64,000 bases of DNA from Beverwykella pulmonaria (Eukaryota; Ascomycota; Dothideomycetes; Pleosporales; Melanommataceae), in assembly GCA_001599595.1 (NCBI GenBank), contig BCHH01000006.1:2278319-2342318 (forward strand). Reading direction: 5' to 3'. The notes beneath the pieces are model-generated. The model saw nothing but the letters and a program-made list of their open reading frames with translations, was not told where the DNA came from and did no database searches. A program made the translations under genes and the position numbers. Positions 57,259-64,000 of the stretch are shown here, piece after piece (position 1 is the first letter of the stretch; each line of letters opens with the position of its first letter).

Positions 57259-59394
57259 GGTGAGTAGTACGGATTTGAAATTAACGAAGACTTGATTAAG
57301 AATGTGTTATTAGGAAAAGGTAGCAAAGTGGTTGTATGAATGTAGAAGTGATTGCGCCGGCGTGATGATTTTCCCGAGGAAAGGCATCCCTCAGGGTATA
57401 TAGTTTCCTGAGCGCTGCCGCTAAGCCTTTCAAAGTGCTTCTGGATAATCAATATCATGGCATTACTACAGAGGGAGTTTCGAGTTCACTGAAAACATCT
57501 CTCTAACTCACGAGACAGCCATGTAGGGTCTCAGGACGCCTGCACCACGTGCTCGTCTGTCAATGTTTCATACCGAGTCTTCTTGCGTTTGAAAACAGTG
57601 TGTTGCAGATCCGGAAACGAGAAACCCGAAGCTACTAAAAGATTTTTGCGCCTCCGAACGCCACTTTGGTGCTAACACACTCAAGCTTTATCCAAGCTTT
57701 GGAGCCTGGTTTTGTATTCGATGTTACAGTTTGCAACATGTTTACAAATCTAGATCGATTTGCAACTACCTTGATACGATGTCGCACGATATCCGCATTT
57801 TCTGTGTAGAGCCACCTTTCTAGTCCTATTCGTGTCTTTATCAATGTACAACGTCCTCAGAGTCGCGCCAGAGGTAAATATAAATTTTCTTTGAGTCAAT
57901 CAAAAGTGCTCTTTTCTCCAGCGCAAGGTGGCTGAAGCCTGCGCCACAACTCTGGCTGAGAATCCGCCGTGCCGGAAGGAAAACATCCGGCCGATTCTAG
58001 TCTACGGTTTCTACTCCAGAGACATCCGGGGCGTTTTGGAACAAAGGCTAAGCATCAAACGATAGTCTCCAGGTTGGAGGCTCGCTTGCACTTGCTTTCT
58101 GGATACTGTGATCAACATCGTGCATCCTGTAAGGCAGCCAATAGGCCGAAGAGAACTCTTTGATGTGATCATGCCACCGTCTGGTACTTTATGCACGAAT
58201 TTCTTTTATGCAGTCGCAGGTCAGTATTTCAGACGCATAGGAAACTAAGCCCTCTCAGCAGATTTTGTCTGATCTGTTCATGTAGCCGCTTCAAGCTCCT
58301 CACTTTGGACTGAAATGGCCGGTTCGCAGACCGCTATTGCGGCAAATTCGCATACTGTTGCAGAATCCCGCGAGACCAAGTGTGAGAATGTTCAGCAAAA
58401 AAAGAAACCGGCACTAATAGCGGCATGAGTGAACTCTCGAAGTCGAGCCTTTCGAACACAACATCAATACATCCAACTCCTCAACTAAATTTAACCCCTA
58501 AACCTCCTCCGCTCATCTCTTAGAACTTCTCGTGTCTGGAAAGGTGATGACATAGACTAAACTGTCTATCCGTGTCAATCATTCGCCTAAGAAACAAGGC
58601 GAGAACACTGCGGTCAAGCTCAATATCATCACTATCTTCTTCGTTCCTGAACTCGCAACAGGACTTTAGTCACTCTGTATATTACCTGCATTAAGAATCC
58701 GCTGGGCGTTGCGCACACGAAAAGAATGAATCATGGTCCTAATTGTTAGCGTCTATACGTTACTTCATCTGTTGGATGCTGCATTTATAAGCTGCCATGT
58801 CATAGTACACGCACTCTTAGTATATCTGGAATCCTGAAATGATGTCAGTTCACTTCTTCAAACCTTTTCACACGCATATTATATACCTAGACTTACATCA
58901 CGTGAGGATATACCCTCACAATTGACCCCTCAACATAGAACCGGCTTCTTTACACTCTTCACTTTCTGCCCTGCAGTAAAAATTCGTCTGGTTGTCAAAG
59001 TATTAGGTCCACAGCATCCGCTTCTAGTCCTGTATCCCGATTTCAATGCAGGCCGCGACCGTCAGGACCGTGATGCTGTCCCACTCGAAGAACTTGGTAT
59101 AATAGATAGGGCAAGACTCTCGTTAGGAAGTGAGCTGACATGCCCACCAGACAAGGTTATGGTATTTCAGCCAGTGATAGTAGCCAAGCGGGACGAAGGA
59201 GTAGGGGATCGACACGTGGGAGTGCTGGTGCGTGCACACGGTGCGGACGGTTAAGGGGTTCGGTGGGCAGCTGTGGTGGTTGAAGGCGCGCTCGAGATGT
59301 CGTGGGAAGCGCGGTCGGATTGGGTGTTGCATTGATGATGTCGGTGCCATTGGACTGTAAGTTGGTGCTTGTCAGTTGCCGTTGTAATTTTCAG

Positions 59395-59541
59395 CAGGAG
59401 GAAAAGGAGGAAGAGGAAGAGGAAGAGGAAGAGGAAGAGGAAGAGGAAGAGGAAGAGGAAGAGGAAGAGGAAGAGGAAGAGGAAGAGGAGGAGGAGGAGG
59501 AGGAGGAGGAGGAGGAGGAGGAGGAGGAGGAAGAGGAAGAT
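59395..59541 (+). repeat. (GAGGAA)n / (GAGGAG)n microsatellite
   Basis: About 145 bp of near-perfect purine repeat, GAGGAA units followed by a GAG run. It reads as poly-Glu on one strand and poly-Ser/Leu on the other, producing spurious long frames in several phases. Confidence 0.95.
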
Positions 59542-59805
59542 GCTATAGCATCGTACTCTGGTTGTCCATGCACCGCATAGCACGCATCTAGTCTGTTACG
59601 CCTGTTGCACACTCTACCCTCTTGCGCTCGTTCTGCCAGCGCCTCCAACACCTTCTGCTGCAGATCACACTGCACTTGCGCGATATCTACTGGTGACATA
59701 TTCGAGCGGGGAGCCGTGAAAGCAAATGGCGATGGAAGATGCATATACACACTGCTTTGGGTTTGGGGTGACGGTTCTTGCGAGCAGGGTGCCGGAGAGA
59801 GGGTA

Positions 59806-59906
59806 CCAAGATGTGTATTGTGTGTATGTATGTACAGCTCATATATATATGACAGACTGATTAGTTAGTAGCATTTACACGTAACAGTATGATGTCCTGG
59901 GCTTAA
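59806..59906 (+). repeat. Dispersed ~100-bp repeat, copy C
   Basis: Matches copy B at 51963-52071 over nearly its full length (CCAAGATGTGTATTG, ATGTATGTACAGCT, ATATATATATGACAGACTG, GATGTCCTGGGCTTA), and copy A more weakly. Same orientation in all three. Confidence 0.6.
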
Positions 59907-60752
59907 AGTTTTGCACGCCGTCCGTCCGCGCAGCTTTAGCCTCATCTTGAAGCTCTCGCTGCAGTTGCTCCTTATTATCCACTTTATACATGCTGAGTCG
60001 CGGGGCCTTGGATAAGAGAATTTGGAGTCGTTGCAGCGTGTTCGGCTGGTCACCCTGCCCTTATTTGTGATCTGCATTTGTACCCCCGCAGCTCACCAAT
60101 GGATCTATCCCTTTCCCCCGAAGCTCGCTCGCCTGGGTGCAGAGTAACCTCGTAGGCACCGCAACATGAGACTCATTTGGTTACGACTTTATGCTAAGTT
60201 GTGGATGTCCCTGTACTCCCTTTATGCCTTTACCTGCGACAATTTGGCGAAGCTCGCGCGTCGCCTCCTCACCTTAAAGTTATGACCAAGCTAGCGCGAC
60301 GTCCAATGAATTTGTGCTGTGCAACTTGTGGTCCATACCGTTGTCAATGAATTACGATGAGTCGAAGTTATACGTAAGGAGCCTGAATTAGCATATCTTG
60401 GGTTCTGTAACGGAAGGTCTAGAGACGATGTAGTGTCGGCGGTAGCGAGATAGCCCCCTGAGATGAGTTTATAGGAGGTACAGAGCACCAGACGAGTCAC
60501 TCTCCGAATTACCCAGCAGCTTCACTAATTACTTCACTGATTGAATGAGACCAACGGATTGAAATAAAGCTTTGGAAATTTGTCTTCCTTATTAAAGAAT
60601 ACACTCCAGTTGCCTAGAGTTGAAGTAATTTCTCCTCCTATTATTATCTATCGTTCGAAAACCCTTTTCAGTTTAGGTGCAGCTGACCATAATGCACTTA
60701 CCTTCCCTCTCGAGAAATCAATAGTGTTCGTGTCAATCTCCATAGTGTTCAT

Positions 60753-62858
60753 CTAACACCTAGCGCCCTGAGTGCCTCCTACTTTCTTGAAGAGAATTTT
60801 CTTGCACAGAGGGCAGCAGTCGGGCGTGCTCTGGATGTCCTTCCATCCAACCGTCTTGGGAAGGTCTCCTAAGTCTTTTCCAGCACTCTCTCGGTCCTCT
60901 TGTTTAGGAAAGCAGCAGACTGTACACAGCGAACGCACTAGCACGAGCATACGTTGTGTATGCTTATCCTCGTCGTCGTCGTCATTTCCGTCAGTCTCGA
61001 TACCAGCCTCCACATCACTTCCGGCCTCGCTATCAAAGTATTCTACCATGCTGTCATATGGTTGAGGAACATTGTAGTGCACCGACCCGAGATCCTGCTT
61101 GTGGAGCGTAGCAATCACGTGAATCGTACGCTGGACTTGAGGTGGAACGAACGAATTCGCCTTAAGCTTCTTGGGCGGCGGTGGAGACGGTGAGAGCGAT
61201 CGCGCTTCAGTCCCTGGTTGTGTTTCTCTGTACTGCTCGACGACACTAGCAAGAGCAGAGGCGATAATATTCCTTTTGATTTTCCTTTGTCCTGTTCATC
61301 ACAGATTAGAAGAGAGTCCCCAGACACGAAGATCATGATGCAAGTCAAATCCTTTGTGTTCTGGTTGAAATATCCTGGGGTTCCGCTTGAAGCGTCATTG
61401 CAATGATAAAGAATCAGGAAAAGGAATATCAAACTAACCTTCTGCTCGTTGTGCACGCTTTTTTGCAGCCTTAACCTGCTCCTCTTGCTTCAGCTTCTTT
61501 GCTTGCACGACTAGCTCGGCCTCGCTCTTCAGAACCTCTAGCGGAGGTAGCGGTGAGCCATCTGGTGCTTTTGATTCTATGAACTTCACGGCGGATTCAT
61601 AGATATCTGATATTGGCTTGGCAGCCGGACTAGGTGCCACATGAATTACGCCCTGGGTATCCAAGAATTCGTCGAAATCAAACCCCACAGGCGTGTCAGA
61701 CCCGGCAAAGGCCGGAGGAGGTATGACTGCTGAGGGTTGCAGGAATGATACGCCCGAGGTTAGCGGGGGAGAAAATGGATTCGCTGGAGTAGGTATACTT
61801 GACGAGGAGGCCAGAGGAGGCTGGCTTGACGGCTTTGGCAAGGCCTCAGAGGAAGGTAATGTCGGAGGTAAACTAGTGGACAGCTCCGAAGTAGGCAAAC
61901 TCGACGATGACTTTGGTGTAGGTAGGCTTGAACTCGAACCCAACTTCGGGTTGGTTGAGCTGGACGGAGCCGGTACATTCTTAGGAGACTGACTGGAATT
62001 GGATAACGGTGGAGAAGAAGATACGCTAGTCCAACCCCCATCAGGTCCATTTCCGTACACAAGTGAATATATCTCTGTCCCGTGGTCTGAAATTTGCTGT
62101 TGAAGATGTATCAATATCAAAATTTGGATTTCTTGATCCAAGGTGTTAACAATGCCACTATACACGGAAGGAAAGTGTGAATGTGTAGTAAAGTACTCGG
62201 TGGAGTGATGCAAAAAGGACGAAATTGCCTCTGTCCCGCTGATATCAGAAACGACACCGTTCTCAAGGAAATGCACTTTCAACAGCTGGTGATTAGAGAA
62301 GACGAGTTGCTGGATCACGGAGCACCACTCTGAGCCAAGTATGGTAGCACCAGAATGGTTTCTTTCTGGCTTCTCGATGGCGTTGATGAGTGGCTTTAGT
62401 CGTTCTGCGAGATCGGCATCGTCGGTGTTGTTGTCTTTTTGGACTTTCGACGCAAGGAATCTCTCTAGCTTATCGCCCAGCTGAGCGCCGCGCGATCCGG
62501 GTGCAAAGGATATTGGGTGCAGCGCGATCTTAACGGGTGTAGGAAGCCGAAAAACCTCCTTCATGCACTGCTCGCCAAACACGTGGCCGCATCGAAACTT
62601 GACTGGATCCTCGGCGTTGTCGACGTCGGGGTCAGACTCGCCATAGCGCTTCCAGCAATGGGGACACCGGCGGTTGTGCTCCTCTACGGATGATATGGGG
62701 ATGGCAACCAGGCTTTTCACGAAGTCTTCCTGCGTGTCGAACGTGTTTGCGTCCGGCTTGGGTGGCGTGTATCGCTTCTTCCCTTTGATATTGGCCGAAG
62801 CAGCGGCTTGCTGTGCCTGCAGCAGCTCAGCGAGCTCAGCCTCATTGAGATCGCTCAT
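60753..62858 (-). CDS. RING-finger-like protein, 652 aa
   Basis: Exons 62858-61439 and 61291-60753, joined by a 147-nt intron (GTTAGT...GAACAG) in matching phase. The second exon reads KIKRNIIASALASVVEQYRE onward. An N-terminal zinc-binding RING-type pattern runs RRCPHCWKRY (C65, C68) to FRCGHVFGEQCMKEVF (C90, H92, C98). The middle (61640-62060) is a Ser/Pro-rich, probably disordered tract. The C-terminus has more Cys pairs (LCTVCCFPK; CCPLCKKILF) and an acidic DDDDEDK run, so a second zinc site is possible. It may act as a ubiquitin ligase, but the RING is irregular. The start is MSDLNEAELAELL; a longer frame exists upstream to 62924 without ATG, and an extra 5' exon is possible. Confidence 0.75.
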
Positions 62859-64000
62859 TTCCTGAGCCCCTTCAGCAACTTGTTTGCTGGACTGGAAGCG
62901 GAGCCGAGGCAGCAAATAATTCACTTACCACCGCCCCTTCGCGTGCACCACCAGTTGCGGGGGATACGGGCGGAGGTAGGGCGCCGTGGCCAGTGATGTT
63001 GCGAGGTAGCTGTTGTGGAGGAAGATGTGGTGTGCTGGTTGAGTGTGTCGGTGGAAAGACGTAGGTGTTGTGCCGCCCGTGACGTGCTGGCGGTTACTGC
63101 CTTGTTGAGGTGGCAGGTGCCAAGGTACACTAGCCACATCGCGACTGGCTGCCGTCTTTGATTGGCTGCTTGACATTTTTGTCTCAACTGGTGAAAGACC
63201 AGGCGGTTGCAGCCTCCATTGAAGGTAACACAGTTAGGAAAGGCTGCCTTCACTTGCAAATCTTTGAATGGTCCCCCGTATCTTCCCTCGCAGGCAAGTT
63301 TGTTTTTTGGGGAAAAACAATTATACAGTGAGGCGAGAACGACGACGCTAAACTGGTACAAAAAGCAGGAGTGTGCAGCTAAAACTTGCAGGTTCGTAAT
63401 TATAGAGATGCATGAGAATCTTTATTCCGCTTTTCTGTTGCCATTCTCTTATATTCTCTCCCATTATCCCTCAGTGCTGTGCGTCGATACTATGATACCC
63501 TAATCGCAAAATGCTACTGTTTCTACCAGGGATAACTTTTATAGTCAAGAAAACCAAACCACGACATTATGTTTGGAATATCACCTCCCTCATAGGTAGA
63601 CTGTAGATTCATGTGGTCAAAGCGATAGTTTCCATAATGGCGCGGCTGCTCTGCTGCAGAGGCATAAGATGGTAAGAGCGACTTTGGTGACATTAGTAAT
63701 AATTGGAAGAGAGGAACTCCTCGGTCAGACAATGCGAATGCCTGAGGGAGAAATAGTGATGGTGGCGTTGCTGAGGAGAAGTGGGATAAGTGCTCGCTGC
63801 CACAACCCCACACCCATCCACGGCCGGATCCAATGCCAACCAGTTGAGGTAGCCGTTCACAAGAGTGTGGTCGGTACGAGTCGGCCGCCGGTATTACTAG
63901 CACAGGCAAAGTGCAAAACCGTTGACCTAGCAGCTAAACATGTGTTGTTCTATACTTGGTTAGGCCGCCAAGCTTCTCAGGCAGATGTCCTGAGTCAATC
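62859..64000. other. Right end, no supported gene
   Basis: The minus frames at 62921-63361 directly upstream of the RING-like gene (for example MSSSQSKTAASRDVASV at 63176) could be a 5' leader or an extra first exon, but no splice joined them convincingly. The minus frame 63523-63909 has no recognisable features. Sequence is cut at 64000. Confidence 0.35.

Larger units (their letters stand above)
57259..60752. other. Long intergenic region with repeats
   Basis: No supported gene in about 3.5 kb. A TATATA-like word lies at about 57393-57399 upstream of the cupredoxin gene (minus). A minus frame from ATG 59699 (MSPVDIAQVQCDLQQKVLEA) enters the (GAGGAA)n tract as a Ser run and stops; a + frame at 58922-59254 shows no family. 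The hexanucleotide tract and dispersed-repeat copy C are listed separately. Confidence 0.4.

Overview
The window looks like nuclear DNA of a filamentous ascomycete (Pezizomycotina; a plant-associated Dothideomycete would fit). Genes are interrupted by short GT-AG introns, mostly 46-80 nt, with CTAAC/CTGAC-like branch sites. Families are typical of this group: a hybrid histidine kinase, MARVEL protein, DUF7580-type protein, DHA1-like MFS transporters, PL4 and GH26 plant-wall enzymes, and a secreted cupredoxin. One LTR retrotransposon carries RIP-like C-to-T damage. No rRNA, tRNA or CRISPR was recognised. Exon models were joined by hand from frame continuity and splice consensus; family names come from remembered motifs, not searches.

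Left arm (1-13.7 kb): a gene-poor start, then a GAF/HisKA/HATPase/REC histidine kinase, a four-helix MARVEL membrane protein, a 6-phosphogluconate-dehydrogenase-like oxidoreductase, a class II aldolase-family protein and a secreted rhamnogalacturonan lyase, all on the + strand. The last three could form a small sugar-acid/pectin catabolic group.

14-25 kb: a 7.5 kb Ty1/Copia element with two identical 185-bp LTRs and a 5-bp target duplication. Its gag-pol frame is unbroken by indels but full of TAG/TAA stops. A 1.9 kb TA-flanked element with short inverted termini sits inside it; removing that element exactly restores the reading frame. It contains duplicated blocks and a 160-base N gap. Right of the retrotransposon are decayed cysteine-rich secreted-type gene remnants.

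26-46 kb: a small conserved-type hypothetical protein, an F-box protein, a DJ-1/PfpI-like protein with an Asp at the usual Cys position, an MFS transporter, and a divergent pair: a six-exon minus-strand gene joining a C2H2-type module to PX, PH and CNH modules, opposite a DUF7580/HeLo-like gene. A small secreted protein and an ARF-like GTPase with a changed switch II follow.

46-64 kb: a second MFS transporter, a TauD-type dioxygenase and a second HxD...H protein in a row on the + strand, then a CBM35-GH26 mannanase, a three-exon secreted cupredoxin and a RING-like protein on the minus strand. Intergenic DNA here carries three copies of a roughly 100-bp dispersed repeat and a (GAGGAA)n tract.
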